In this document: piece after piece, positions 1 through 10,065 of the stretch
Layout: the number at the start of each line of letters is the position of its first letter
How positions within the stretch are numbered: the first letter of the stretch is position 1
NCBI GenBank assembly: GCA_947464335.1
Contig: CANHWG010000002.1
Span: forward strand, 21,701-85,700
DNA length: 64,000 bases
Origin: Flavobacteriaceae bacterium
Lineage (GTDB): Bacteria > Bacteroidota > Bacteroidia > Flavobacteriales > Flavobacteriaceae
Direction: 5' to 3'
Translations under genes and position numbers: made by a program
Notes under the pieces: model-generated
What the model was told of the DNA's origin: nothing
The model's database searches: none
What the model saw: only the letters and a program-made list of their open reading frames with translations

Positions 1-405
1 AGACAAAGCAGGATTACCATCTGGAAATAAGGTTAGTGAAGTTAATAAACTTATTTCTCTACTTCCATTAGAAAAACCAGGAAAATAGACATACAAGAAA
101 TACATTAAAATCCCAATCGGTAGGTACGGGATATAAATTCTTATGATTCTATTTTTAATATATTTTTTAAAGGATTCGGGTTCGCTATATTTGTAATAAA
201 CAGAATAAGAGATAATAAATCCAGATAATATAAAAAAGAAATCAACTCCAAATTTTCCAAATGTTCCTATTCCTTGAAGAAAAGAGTTATTAGTATTATG
301 ATAATATTTTAGAGAACCAACAGCGTGGTGAACAACTACCATAAGTGCAGCAATTCCTCTGAATATCTGTAATGAGTTTAGGTATCTGTTTTTACTTTCT
401 GTCAT
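1..405 (-). CDS. Acyltransferase-3 family membrane protein (N-terminal part; runs off window start)
   Basis: Minus-strand reading from ATG at 405: MTESKNRYLNSLQIFRGIAALMVVVHHAVGSLKYYHNTNNSFLQGIGTFGKFGVDFFFILSGFIISY, typical acyltransferase-3 N-terminus; open to window edge. Confidence 0.85.
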   Translation of the reverse strand, partial: MTESKNRYLNSLQIFRGIAALMVVVHHAVGSLKYYHNTNNSFLQGIGTFGKFGVDFFFILSGFIISYSVYYKYSEPESFKKYIKNRIIRIYIPYLPIGILMYFLYVYFPGFSNGSREISLLTSLTLFPDGNPALS

Positions 406-1459
406 TATTAAAAAGTAAAATTAATTTTTTGAAGTTACGTTCCAAATTGTATTCTCGTTCAACTTTTTTCCTGCTGTTTTCTCCAAACTCTTTTCTTAAA
501 TTGACATCATGAATTAATAAACTTAATTTATCTATCCATTCGTTATTATTTTCTACTAAAAAGCCATTTACTCCATTGTTAATTACTTCTTTATTCATGC
601 CAACAGAAGAAGCTACAACGGGCAATCCACAGCCCATGTATTGTATTAATTTATAGGCGCATTTCCCCAATTCCCAAGGTGTGTTTTCTAATGGCATTAT
701 TCCAATATCAAAATTTGATATCATAGCAACTTCATCAGCTTCAGACCAATTAAAATAGTGAGTAGAACCTTTGAATTTTAATTTTTCAGTTGCTCCAATA
801 ATATGCAATTCGATTGGGAACTTGCTTTTTAGCTCTTCAAATACATTACTTAAGCTTTGCATATATTTAAAAGTAGACGGAGAACCAATCCAACCTATAA
901 TTATAGGGTCATTTTTTTTTAAAAATGTTTTAGAATGGTATCTATTGATATCAATAACTGTTGGAAATAAGACAACTTTTCTTGCCCCCGATTGTTCCGC
1001 TTTATCTGCTAGATAATGATTACCCGCTAAAACACAATCGCTATACTTCATGACATTACTAATCTTATTTTTAAGAAAAAATCGAATGATCTTATTCTTG
1101 CTTAAATCATAATTATGAAAAATAGCGTCATCATAATCTACAATGTATTTTACTTTTAACAGAAATAATATTTTTTCAAACCAACTAAAAAAATAAGGAA
1201 AAAGCTCTTTCTCAATAATGACTTTGTCATATTTAACGATACTGAAAAGAACAAAAAATCGTTTTAAATAATAGAAAAGCAATTTTAAATTAGATATCTT
1301 TTTTTTTGCGTATAAATTATTTAAGTAATCTTCATCAAAAAAAGGTTTAACAGTTATAACTAATCCTTCCTTTTCTAAAAGAGGAAAATAGTGATAGCTT
1401 CTCAAGCGGCTACTTGCACCATTTCTACTGTATTTTGTGAGGTATAGAATTTTCATCAA
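392..1459 (-). CDS. Glycosyltransferase (GT4-like)
   Basis: ORF; C-terminal GIMPLENTPWELGKCAYKLIQYMGCGLPVVASSVGMNKEVI motif typical of GT-B family 4 enzymes. Confidence 0.85.
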   Translation of the reverse strand: MMKILYLTKYSRNGASSRLRSYHYFPLLEKEGLVITVKPFFDEDYLNNLYAKKKISNLKLLFYYLKRFFVLFSIVKYDKVIIEKELFPYFFSWFEKILFLLKVKYIVDYDDAIFHNYDLSKNKIIRFFLKNKISNVMKYSDCVLAGNHYLADKAEQSGARKVVLFPTVIDINRYHSKTFLKKNDPIIIGWIGSPSTFKYMQSLSNVFEELKSKFPIELHIIGATEKLKFKGSTHYFNWSEADEVAMISNFDIGIMPLENTPWELGKCAYKLIQYMGCGLPVVASSVGMNKEVINNGVNGFLVENNNEWIDKLSLLIHDVNLRKEFGENSRKKVEREYNLERNFKKLILLFNNDRK

Positions 1460-2643
1460 AATTTATCTAAAGCTTTTATATAACTAGCAGCACTAATTTC
1501 TATTGAAAAATGATCACGACCAAACTTTTGAATTTCGGTTTTATCTAAAGCATCCGCATTTCTAATAAATTGTAATGCTTTTTCAATTGAGTCTGAAGCG
1601 TCGTGCTTATACAAATAGCAAAAATGTTTGTCTTTTAAAATAGCTTCTGTATCTCCAATTCCTAATGAAGCAATAGTTGGAATTCCAATTAATAAATATT
1701 CGCCCAGTTTTATTGGAGCTACACCTTTCATACTTGGTTTTGGTTCTCTGATAGCAAAAGCAATATCGCCCATTGTTAAGTATTTTGGCACCTCTTCAAA
1801 AGGCAATGATTTAATTATAATATGATTTTTTAAAGCTAATGGAATTCTTTTTTCTGCAAAATCTATATTCCCTGTAAAAATTAAAAAAATAGCGTTATGA
1901 TTTATTTCTAAATATCGTTTAAAAATTTTAATCATAATTTCCCAACCATATTGCGGACCAAGAGAACCACTATATATAAAAACTTTGGTGTCTTTTTTTA
2001 TATTAATTTCTTTTCTAAGTTTTTTGGCATCGGGTTCGTTAGGTTTAAAAAAGTTCGTGTCTCTGCCATTAACTACTACAAAAAACTTATCCTTATAACT
2101 TTTACCGATTGAATTTAAATGAAAATTAATTGCTTTTTGACTTCTTGTAATCACTACATCCGCTTTACAAAGCATGGCCTTTTCTTCTTTTTTGTAGAAA
2201 TAGTATAAAATACTGTTCTTTTTTAATCTTCCAAAATCAATACGCTCTTCTATTGGTAGGCCATCTGCATCAAAAAGAATTTTATAATTACCAGCTTTCA
2301 AACGATTTACCATAATTGATGGCATCGTACTTCTAGGCATTACGATAGCTATTTTATAGGTTTTTATATATTCCCGTATAAATGAAGTTCCTTTTATAAT
2401 AGTGAAAAGACTGCCTAGTAATGAATTAGGTTTTCTGTGTATTTTTTTATAGGTATACTTTATTCCTAATTCGTTTGCTTTATTTTGGGTAATAGCTATT
2501 CTTTCTTTTGTTCCCCAAGTAAATTGAATTACATGAAAACAATAGTTATTCTCTTTTTGAATCTCATTAAATATTGGCATAAACAAGCCTTCCATATAAC
2601 TGGTTTGTGGCCCATCCCAAGTAATAAAAAGTATATTTTTCAT
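1456..2643 (-). CDS. Glycosyltransferase (GT4-like)
   Basis: ORF; FIYSGSLGPQYGWEIMIKIF and IKLGEYLLIGIPTIAS motifs; 4-nt overlap with the next gene. Confidence 0.8.
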   Translation of the reverse strand: MKNILFITWDGPQTSYMEGLFMPIFNEIQKENNYCFHVIQFTWGTKERIAITQNKANELGIKYTYKKIHRKPNSLLGSLFTIIKGTSFIREYIKTYKIAIVMPRSTMPSIMVNRLKAGNYKILFDADGLPIEERIDFGRLKKNSILYYFYKKEEKAMLCKADVVITRSQKAINFHLNSIGKSYKDKFFVVVNGRDTNFFKPNEPDAKKLRKEINIKKDTKVFIYSGSLGPQYGWEIMIKIFKRYLEINHNAIFLIFTGNIDFAEKRIPLALKNHIIIKSLPFEEVPKYLTMGDIAFAIREPKPSMKGVAPIKLGEYLLIGIPTIASLGIGDTEAILKDKHFCYLYKHDASDSIEKALQFIRNADALDKTEIQKFGRDHFSIEISAASYIKALDKF

Positions 2644-2654
2644 TGTTTATTTAT

Positions 2655-3755
2655 TTAAAATTTATTTGCAATGCTATGTAAAGTGGTGTATTTGTATTTC
2701 AATTTTAAAAAATACTTTTCAAAATAGTTATACGAAATATGCGCTACAAATATGATTGCTAAAATCACTAAAACATAAATTACCGATTTTTTGATCAGTA
2801 TATTTGTAATCATAATGTAATTAAATACATAGGACATTAAATAAATTACTAACGGATTGTATACATACAAACCAAAAGAAATTTTTCCTAAATAATCAAA
2901 TAGCTTATTCTCTAAAGAAATAATTTTTTTAGGATTGTCTATTTGATTAAATATGATGATTAAAGTAAATAGTGAAATTATTTCATGATCAATTATTGAG
3001 GTAATATGAAATTTATTTGCTCCTACAATAATAAAAAATAGCCAAGCTATAATTTCAACCCACTTACTTTTGAGTCTTTGAACTAGATTGTAATTTTTAA
3101 AGAATAAATAGGCACCTAAACCACCAATAACAAGGCATCCAAAACGAGTATAATTTACAAAAACAAGTATGTTGTAATGCGCATGAAATAATCTAAGCAT
3201 TAGTTTTAGAAGTACAAAAGCTATTGGAAATAGAATTAAAAAGTACATTAAATTTTTAGACTTTTTTACTATCCAAGGCCAAAAGGCATAAAACTGTTCT
3301 TCTACTCCAAGTGACCAATAATGTCCAACCATAAAAGTCATTATTTTATCGCCAACAATAGTATTTACTATCCCTACAAACGAATTCTTTAGATTTGGAA
3401 TCATAAAGAAATAAAATAATATTGGCCATTGAATATTTGAAATACCATTTAAGAAAACAACAATAATTAGATAAACATAATACAACGGCCAAATGCGTAA
3501 AATTCTTCTCATGTAGAATTTTTTTACATCTATAGTATTCGTTTTTTCTAATTCTTTAAGCAATAGAAACGTTATCAAAAAGCCACTTAACGTAAAAAAA
3601 ATAGTTACTCCATAAGTTGCCAAGTCTAATAAAGCAGCATTTGGAATACCATAATATTCTAATCGATTGTTAATATGCGTGATTACAACAGCCATTGCGG
3701 CAATTGCTCTTATGCCGTTTAAACCTGGTAAGTATATGCTGTCTTTTGCAATCAT
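2655..3755 (-). CDS. Acyltransferase-3 family membrane protein
   Basis: LPGLNGIRAIAAMAVVITH, HYWSLGVEEQFYAFWPW and multiple TM segments. Confidence 0.9.
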   Translation of the reverse strand: MIAKDSIYLPGLNGIRAIAAMAVVITHINNRLEYYGIPNAALLDLATYGVTIFFTLSGFLITFLLLKELEKTNTIDVKKFYMRRILRIWPLYYVYLIIVVFLNGISNIQWPILFYFFMIPNLKNSFVGIVNTIVGDKIMTFMVGHYWSLGVEEQFYAFWPWIVKKSKNLMYFLILFPIAFVLLKLMLRLFHAHYNILVFVNYTRFGCLVIGGLGAYLFFKNYNLVQRLKSKWVEIIAWLFFIIVGANKFHITSIIDHEIISLFTLIIIFNQIDNPKKIISLENKLFDYLGKISFGLYVYNPLVIYLMSYVFNYIMITNILIKKSVIYVLVILAIIFVAHISYNYFEKYFLKLKYKYTTLHSIANKF

Positions 3756-3756
3756 A

Positions 3757-4845
3757 TTATTCTTTTATGGGATTACTAGAATAACTTCTGATTGTCGTAA
3801 ATCTATTTTTTAACTTTAAAAATCGTTTTTCAAAATAAAAATAGGAAATGTGAGAAACCAAAATGACCGCAAAAAAAGTCAAAGCAATAAATGAAATCGA
3901 TTTTAACAATCCTTTTGAATCATTATTCAGCATTAATAAAGAAAGAAAATAAATCACTAATGGATTGTAAATATATAATCCGAAAGAAATCTTACCTAAA
4001 TAATCAAAATATTTATTCTCTAAAGGAAGTAAAGGTTTTGGATTATTTATTTGATTAAAAATGAGTATCACCACCATTATAGAAATAACCTCATTATTAA
4101 CTATGGAGAAAATTCTAATTTGATTTGTTAAAAAAAGAATAATTATGAGCCAAGCTATAAATTCGATAATTTTCTTGTTTGCCATTTTAAGTATATGACT
4201 GTTTTCAAAATACAAACAGGCACCAATTCCGCCAATTCCTAGACAACAAAATCGCGTATGCAATAAAATGGATTGCCAAACTATAGGTGCATTGAGTAAC
4301 GACATAGCTATTTTTAAGCCAAAATACCCTAGGCAAAAAATGATAATCGTTTGTTTTATTTTTGAGGAATATTTTAGTAACCATGGCCAAAAAGCGTAAA
4401 ATTGTTCTTCAACTCCTAACGACCAATAATGAATTAATAACGGAATTGTAATAATTGAATTTCCGGCAAGATGAAGGGCAAAAGGTATATTCGGAAATAT
4501 AAGTATGTAATACCAAATTGTATTGGGCACCGAAAACTTCATAACCAACACCACCAAAAAGAGATAAAGGAAATAGAGTGGCCAAATTCTCAAAATCCGT
4601 CTTATATAAAACTTTTTGACATCAATTTTAGCATGTAACTCAATTTCTTTCAGTAAAAGATACGTAATCAAAAAACCACTGAGTGTAAAAAAAATGGTAA
4701 CCGAATATCCTCCAAAATGCCCAAAATAATTAGATTTAAAAAATCTATTTTCTACCAATATTTCGGATGCATGCGCAAGAATCACCGACAATGCAGCTAT
4801 TGCTCTTAAACCATTTAATCCTGGTAAAAATAATTTAGACTTCAC
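3757..4845 (-). CDS. Acyltransferase-3 family membrane protein (paralog of the adjacent gene)
   Basis: LPGLNGLRAIAALSVILAH, HYWSLGVEEQFYAFWPW, LGKISFGLYIYNPLVIY shared with 2655-3755. Confidence 0.9.
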   Translation of the reverse strand: MKSKLFLPGLNGLRAIAALSVILAHASEILVENRFFKSNYFGHFGGYSVTIFFTLSGFLITYLLLKEIELHAKIDVKKFYIRRILRIWPLYFLYLFLVVLVMKFSVPNTIWYYILIFPNIPFALHLAGNSIITIPLLIHYWSLGVEEQFYAFWPWLLKYSSKIKQTIIIFCLGYFGLKIAMSLLNAPIVWQSILLHTRFCCLGIGGIGACLYFENSHILKMANKKIIEFIAWLIIILFLTNQIRIFSIVNNEVISIMVVILIFNQINNPKPLLPLENKYFDYLGKISFGLYIYNPLVIYFLSLLMLNNDSKGLLKSISFIALTFFAVILVSHISYFYFEKRFLKLKNRFTTIRSYSSNPIKE

Positions 4846-5969
4846 GTAATGGTATTTTTTGTACTAAGTTGTGTGTATAAATCTTCAACGTTTTTTACAT
4901 AGCGTTCTTCTGTATAGTTTTGTAGGGCTTTAGCATATCCATTTTCACCCAATTGTTTTCTTAAATCAGCGTCATCAGATAAAACATGAAGCTTTTCACA
5001 AATTGCATTTACATCAAATTTATTTACCAAAAACCCAGTGTCATTATCATCTACTATATAAGACATTCCTCCAACATTTGTAGCAACTATGGGTAATTTA
5101 TGCAACATTGCTTCAACCAAAACAAGTCCAAATGCTTCATAGGCAGACACCAAACAAAAAATATCAAAGACAGAGTAAAATTTCCCTATTTCATTTTGAT
5201 ATCCTGCAAATACCACACGATTTTCTATTCCAAGTTTGACCACTAATTGTTCATAATTACTTCTTTCGGGACCATCACCCACAAGTACAAGCTTTACTTT
5301 GTTGTTTTTGTGAGCTATTATTGAAAATGCCTGTATTAAATCTGAAAATCTTTTATGAGCGTCAGAGTTCATTCTACCAACTGAACCAATTACAATTTCA
5401 TCTTCTAGAATTTGATATTTTAGTTTAATTTGTTTACTATTTTCATTGCTCTCAATAATAGGAATTACTACGCCATTGTTTATTAATATAACTTTATCTT
5501 TAGGTAAATTAATTTTGTTTTCGAGGTAATTGGTTGCCGCGGGAGAAACACCTATCACTTTATGGGCAGTTAAACAAAGCATTTTCATTAATAAATTTCC
5601 TTTCCAACGTCTGTTTTGCGGATCCGATGTTTCTTCTAAAATAATTATGGGAACTCGCTTGTAAAATCCGTTAATAGCTGCCATGGTAACTCCTTCAAAT
5701 ACGGCACCATGAATAATGTGAGGTTTAAATTCGTTTATTACTTTTTGTACTTTTCTGTGTTGTTTTATATCTAAAAACGAATTTAAATCACCAATTTCTA
5801 TGATTTCTACATCATATTTTTTAAACTCTTTTGGAAAATCACCCACGGCATTGGTGCAAATAATTTTAAGTTCGAATTTGGTTTTATCTAATAATTTTGC
5901 CAATGACAAACGCCTGCGTTCAACACCACCTGAACCCATTGTATCAATTATATTTAAAACTCTAATCAT
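4842..5969 (-). CDS. Glycosyltransferase family 4
   Basis: GSGGVERRRLSLAKLL, IGSVGRMN, LVLVGDGPER, EAFGLVLVEAMLHKLPIVATNVGG. Confidence 0.92.
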   Translation of the reverse strand: MIRVLNIIDTMGSGGVERRRLSLAKLLDKTKFELKIICTNAVGDFPKEFKKYDVEIIEIGDLNSFLDIKQHRKVQKVINEFKPHIIHGAVFEGVTMAAINGFYKRVPIIILEETSDPQNRRWKGNLLMKMLCLTAHKVIGVSPAATNYLENKINLPKDKVILINNGVVIPIIESNENSKQIKLKYQILEDEIVIGSVGRMNSDAHKRFSDLIQAFSIIAHKNNKVKLVLVGDGPERSNYEQLVVKLGIENRVVFAGYQNEIGKFYSVFDIFCLVSAYEAFGLVLVEAMLHKLPIVATNVGGMSYIVDDNDTGFLVNKFDVNAICEKLHVLSDDADLRKQLGENGYAKALQNYTEERYVKNVEDLYTQLSTKNTIT

Positions 5970-7029
5970 GATTTTTTAGATAAAGATTTTCTAGATTTTC
6001 GACATACTGTTGAACCGAAAAACGATTTTCAACGGATGCCTTGCCTTGTTGTGCTACTTTTTCGATTTCAGAAAACGGTGATTTAATGATGGTATTTAAT
6101 AGCCCCACTAATTCCCTTTCGTCATTAGGATTAAATAGCCAACCATTTTCATTATGAGTTATAAATTCGGGGATTCCGCCAACATTTGAACACAAACTTG
6201 CTATACCAAGCTGCATAGCTTCTACAACTGCAATACCAAAACCTTCTGAAAGAGACGGAAGTACAAATAAATGTGATTTTAAAAGATAGTCTTCAGGATT
6301 ATTGACAAATCCAGTTAGTGTTACTCTTTCTTGTAAATTCAAACGTTGTATTAATGATTCAAGATTTTTTCTTTCGGATCCTTCTCCTACTAAAACTAAT
6401 TTAGTCCTTGCATTCTCAATTTTAGAGAAAGCATTAATTAGCAAGGATTGATTCTTAACTTTTTCAAAACGACCAACCGATACAATTGTAAATTCATTGG
6501 CGAGTTGTTTTTGGGTTGCTTTAGCTTTTGTAACTGGATTATAAATCACGATTCCTTTTTTAGCATTGATTTCTTGGGTTGTCACTAAGAAATCCTTTAC
6601 GGCATTGGAGACACAAATAACTTTATAGGTGAATTTATAGATACATTTAAAAATAATTTTGGCTTTATTAGAATGATTTGGATATCCTATTTCTTCTCCG
6701 ATTATTCTTTTAACTCCAGCCAATTTTGCTGCGATAATCCCGTGAAAATTTGCTTCTGCAGCTGCGGTATGTACTATATCTGGTTTTGTTTTTTTAAACC
6801 ACTTATACAAAATCCAAATGTTTTTTAAATTTGATATTTTTGGGTTTTTATTAAATATAACTACTTCAAATCCTTTTTCTCTAATCAGCTTTTCTGCATT
6901 GCCTCCATGACCAATAGCAGCAAAAACATATTCGTTTTGCAGTAATTGTTTATCTGATTCAGCAAAAGCAATATATTGTTGTTCTTGTCCACCAAAATCT
7001 AATAAAGTTGTCAAACGGATTACTTTCAT
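5962..7029 (-). CDS. Glycosyltransferase family 4
   Basis: FGGQEQQ, VSVGRFEKVKNQ, LVLVGEGSERKNLE, EGFGIAVVEAMQLGIASLCSNVGGIPE. Confidence 0.92.
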   Translation of the reverse strand: MKVIRLTTLLDFGGQEQQYIAFAESDKQLLQNEYVFAAIGHGGNAEKLIREKGFEVVIFNKNPKISNLKNIWILYKWFKKTKPDIVHTAAAEANFHGIIAAKLAGVKRIIGEEIGYPNHSNKAKIIFKCIYKFTYKVICVSNAVKDFLVTTQEINAKKGIVIYNPVTKAKATQKQLANEFTIVSVGRFEKVKNQSLLINAFSKIENARTKLVLVGEGSERKNLESLIQRLNLQERVTLTGFVNNPEDYLLKSHLFVLPSLSEGFGIAVVEAMQLGIASLCSNVGGIPEFITHNENGWLFNPNDERELVGLLNTIIKSPFSEIEKVAQQGKASVENRFSVQQYVENLENLYLKNHD

Positions 7030-7031
7030 TT

Positions 7032-7973
7032 TTATAGAATGGTATAACGAATTATAAATTTTAAATACAATCTAATGTATTTATGACCGGCTTTAGTTTC
7101 TATTATTTTCTTCCCTAGTGAAACTGGTATTAGATACAAAAGTTTTAACAAAAAGTAACGATATTCAATAGAACTAAGTAACTCCTTCGCTTTAGTATAA
7201 GATTGTTTATCAAAATAATAAGGATACAGATTAAAATAAACATAAAGACTAATAAACTTATTGAAATCCTTGTTTTGGTTTGATTTGATTACATCTTTAT
7301 AAATCGAATTAATATGACCAACTAACGTATGGTCTAAGTCAATTTTTTTTTGGGTAGCTTGGTTGGTATCTTCATCAGAATAAAAAACTAACGTATTGGT
7401 AATGTAATAGGAATTGCCACCACTTAATAGTACTCTGAACCAAAGGTCATGATCTTCTCCTTTTTTTAGATTTATATTAAATCCTTCATTTTCATCAAAG
7501 AAACTTTTTTCAATTACGGAAGATGACGAAGTGAAATAGGTATTTCTAATGGCTTTTTTGAAGTAATTTTCAAATTTAAAATAACTTGGAATGGTATGTT
7601 TATTTTCAAAAAAGCTTACATCTCTCGAATAATGACTGCCTACAATTTTAACTTCTTTTTCGGCTGTTATAACCCAGTTTACACTTTCTAGATATTGAGG
7701 ATGCCAAGCATCATCGGCATCTAACAATGCAATGTATTTATATTTTGCTTTTTCTATTCCATGATTTCGTGCGGCAGAAACTCCTTGATTATCCTGATGA
7801 AAAACCCTTATCAAATCACCATATTTTTTTGAGATTAATTCGATTCCATTATCGGTAGAACCATCATCGACTAGGATGACTTCATAGTCTGGAAATGTTT
7901 GATTCAAAATGGAATCAATACACCGAACGATGTAAGCTGATTTATTATAATATGGAATAACTATTGAAAACAT
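7032..7973 (-). CDS. Glycosyltransferase family 2
   Basis: FSIVIPYYNKSAYIVRCIDSILNQTFPDYEVILVDDGSTDNG ... ALLDADDAW. Confidence 0.93.
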   Translation of the reverse strand: MFSIVIPYYNKSAYIVRCIDSILNQTFPDYEVILVDDGSTDNGIELISKKYGDLIRVFHQDNQGVSAARNHGIEKAKYKYIALLDADDAWHPQYLESVNWVITAEKEVKIVGSHYSRDVSFFENKHTIPSYFKFENYFKKAIRNTYFTSSSSVIEKSFFDENEGFNINLKKGEDHDLWFRVLLSGGNSYYITNTLVFYSDEDTNQATQKKIDLDHTLVGHINSIYKDVIKSNQNKDFNKFISLYVYFNLYPYYFDKQSYTKAKELLSSIEYRYFLLKLLYLIPVSLGKKIIETKAGHKYIRLYLKFIIRYTIL

Positions 7974-7981
7974 TTACACTT

Positions 7982-8629
7982 TTATTTCCATTCTACATTT
8001 TCTTTAATAACCTTGGCAGGAATTCCAGCGGCTAAGCAATTGGCAGGTATATTATTTGTAACTACAGAACCAGCTGCAATAATGGCTCCGTCACCAATAG
8101 TAACACCTTTTAAAATAGTAACATTAGTGCCTATCCAAACACGATTTCCAATCACAATGGGTTGTGTCATCAAATGTTCTTTTCCTATAATAGCATGCGC
8201 ATCACTATCCCAAATAGATACATTTTCAGAAATAGCAACATCATTACCAATAGTTATAGAAGTATAGCAACGTATTTTAGCATATCGATTGATATAACCT
8301 CCGCCTAGGTTTAACTGTGCGTTTTCGAAAACCATCACATCACAACCACTGTGAATAAAAAAGGTGTTTTCTACATTTATTGCTGAGTTTTCATAAAGTT
8401 CAATATTTCCAATGAACGGATCTTTTTTAGTAATGAATCGATTGATTACTAAATGGCCATTTTTTATATTAATCCGAGCTGATTTATGAAAAGCATAACC
8501 ACAATTTCCGAATAATAAAATTCGACTCCATTGGTTTCTATTTCCTTTTGTAAAAACATTAACAATGAAGTTAGTATATTTTAGCAAATGAATATTCGAA
8601 GCGTATATTTTCCTTAATTTTTCTACCAT
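7982..8629 (-). CDS. Hexapeptide-repeat (left-handed beta-helix) acyltransferase
   Basis: IGNRVWIGTNVTILKGVTIGDGAIIAAGSVVTNNIPANCLAAGIPAKVIKENVEWK. Confidence 0.92.
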   Translation of the reverse strand: MVEKLRKIYASNIHLLKYTNFIVNVFTKGNRNQWSRILLFGNCGYAFHKSARINIKNGHLVINRFITKKDPFIGNIELYENSAINVENTFFIHSGCDVMVFENAQLNLGGGYINRYAKIRCYTSITIGNDVAISENVSIWDSDAHAIIGKEHLMTQPIVIGNRVWIGTNVTILKGVTIGDGAIIAAGSVVTNNIPANCLAAGIPAKVIKENVEWK

Positions 8630-8630
8630 T

Positions 8631-10064
8631 TTAGGTGTTAAATTTTAATTTCTTTATTAAATTAAATAGTAACTCTTTTTCAAAAAAGAATAAGGATAAA
8701 AAATAAACAGAAGCACCAATGATAACTTTTACAATCAATCCATTTAGAATAGAAAAATCGGAATAATTAGAAATGATCAGTAAAAACAAAGCCATTAGTA
8801 AGCTTGCTAATAAAATTCCTTTTATAGTTTTGAAAACTTCCAGTAGTGAAGTATTTATTTGTTTTATGGCAATTTGATACATCGGAATTAATAAAAGAGC
8901 ACTTGCAATTAAATAACTGTAAGCAACTCCAATTAACCCATAGTTTACACCAATAACAAAAGCGATAACAAGTACAATATTGGTTAAAATAGAAACTTTA
9001 AATGCAATATTTACTTTGCCTAATGAGTTGTATATTAATCCGTTTAACGATACTATTGATTGAATGGCACCCAATCCGCTTAAAATGGAAAGTACGGGAA
9101 TCATTGCCGACCATTGGCTGCCAAAGAATAAAAGCACAAATTCTCTAGACACTATCGAAAGCCCTATCATTAATGGAAATGTAATAAGTGCTATATGTTG
9201 AATAATGGATAAATAATATTTTTTTAATACTTGAATGTCATCTTGTTTTTTTGAAAATGCCGGAAACATCACTTTTGTTATAATAGTTGAGACATTTCGG
9301 AGTGGCAATAACATTAAAGAATAAGCTCTTGTATAAATTCCTAAATCAGTACTTCCTAACACTTTTGCAATAATAAAATTGTCAAAATTGCGTGACCAAT
9401 AATTCACACTTGCTTCTCCCAAAAAGTTTAATCCATAATGCGATAACTCTTTTACTTTTTTCCATTCAAAAATGAATAAAGGAACCCATTTGGAAACAAA
9501 CCAATACAATATTGAGTTTAATATAACCGTTAGTAAAGTCATCATTACTAATGACCAAACACCATAACCTTGGTAGGCCATAATGAACGCAAGTGCATAA
9601 CCAATAAGCATTGCAATCCAATTTATGATTACTTTTTTCTTGAAATGCATTTCTTTAATTAAGATATTGGCCTGAACCGAAGCGAATGAAGAAACGATAA
9701 ACGATAAGCAAATTACTCGAATTAAAAGCGTCAATTCGGGTTGATTATAAAACAAGCTAATTAATGGTGCACATACATAGAAAATGAGATACATTAAAAA
9801 TCCAATGCCCACATTAAGCCAAAACACTGAAGAGTAATGGGCATCGGTAATTTCTTTCTTTTGAATTAATGCAGCACTAAACCCTAAGTCAATAAATAAA
9901 GCTGCAAAATTCGAAAAAATGGTTACCATACTTACAATTCCGAAAATAGATGGAGTTAATATTCGAGCCAGAAAAATGCTAAAAACTAAAAAAATTACTT
10001 GAGACAGAATTTGGTCGACAAAAGTCCATTTCAAACTATTTTTTACTTTGCTTTTTAGATTCAT
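8631..10064 (-). CDS. Wzx-like polysaccharide flippase (MOP superfamily)
   Basis: SLKWTFVDQILSQVIFLVFSIFLARILTPSIFGIVSMVTIFSNFAALFIDLGFSAALIQKKE; ~12 TM profile. Confidence 0.9.
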   Translation of the reverse strand: MNLKSKVKNSLKWTFVDQILSQVIFLVFSIFLARILTPSIFGIVSMVTIFSNFAALFIDLGFSAALIQKKEITDAHYSSVFWLNVGIGFLMYLIFYVCAPLISLFYNQPELTLLIRVICLSFIVSSFASVQANILIKEMHFKKKVIINWIAMLIGYALAFIMAYQGYGVWSLVMMTLLTVILNSILYWFVSKWVPLFIFEWKKVKELSHYGLNFLGEASVNYWSRNFDNFIIAKVLGSTDLGIYTRAYSLMLLPLRNVSTIITKVMFPAFSKKQDDIQVLKKYYLSIIQHIALITFPLMIGLSIVSREFVLLFFGSQWSAMIPVLSILSGLGAIQSIVSLNGLIYNSLGKVNIAFKVSILTNIVLVIAFVIGVNYGLIGVAYSYLIASALLLIPMYQIAIKQINTSLLEVFKTIKGILLASLLMALFLLIISNYSDFSILNGLIVKVIIGASVYFLSLFFFEKELLFNLIKKLKFNT

Positions 10065-10065
10065 T

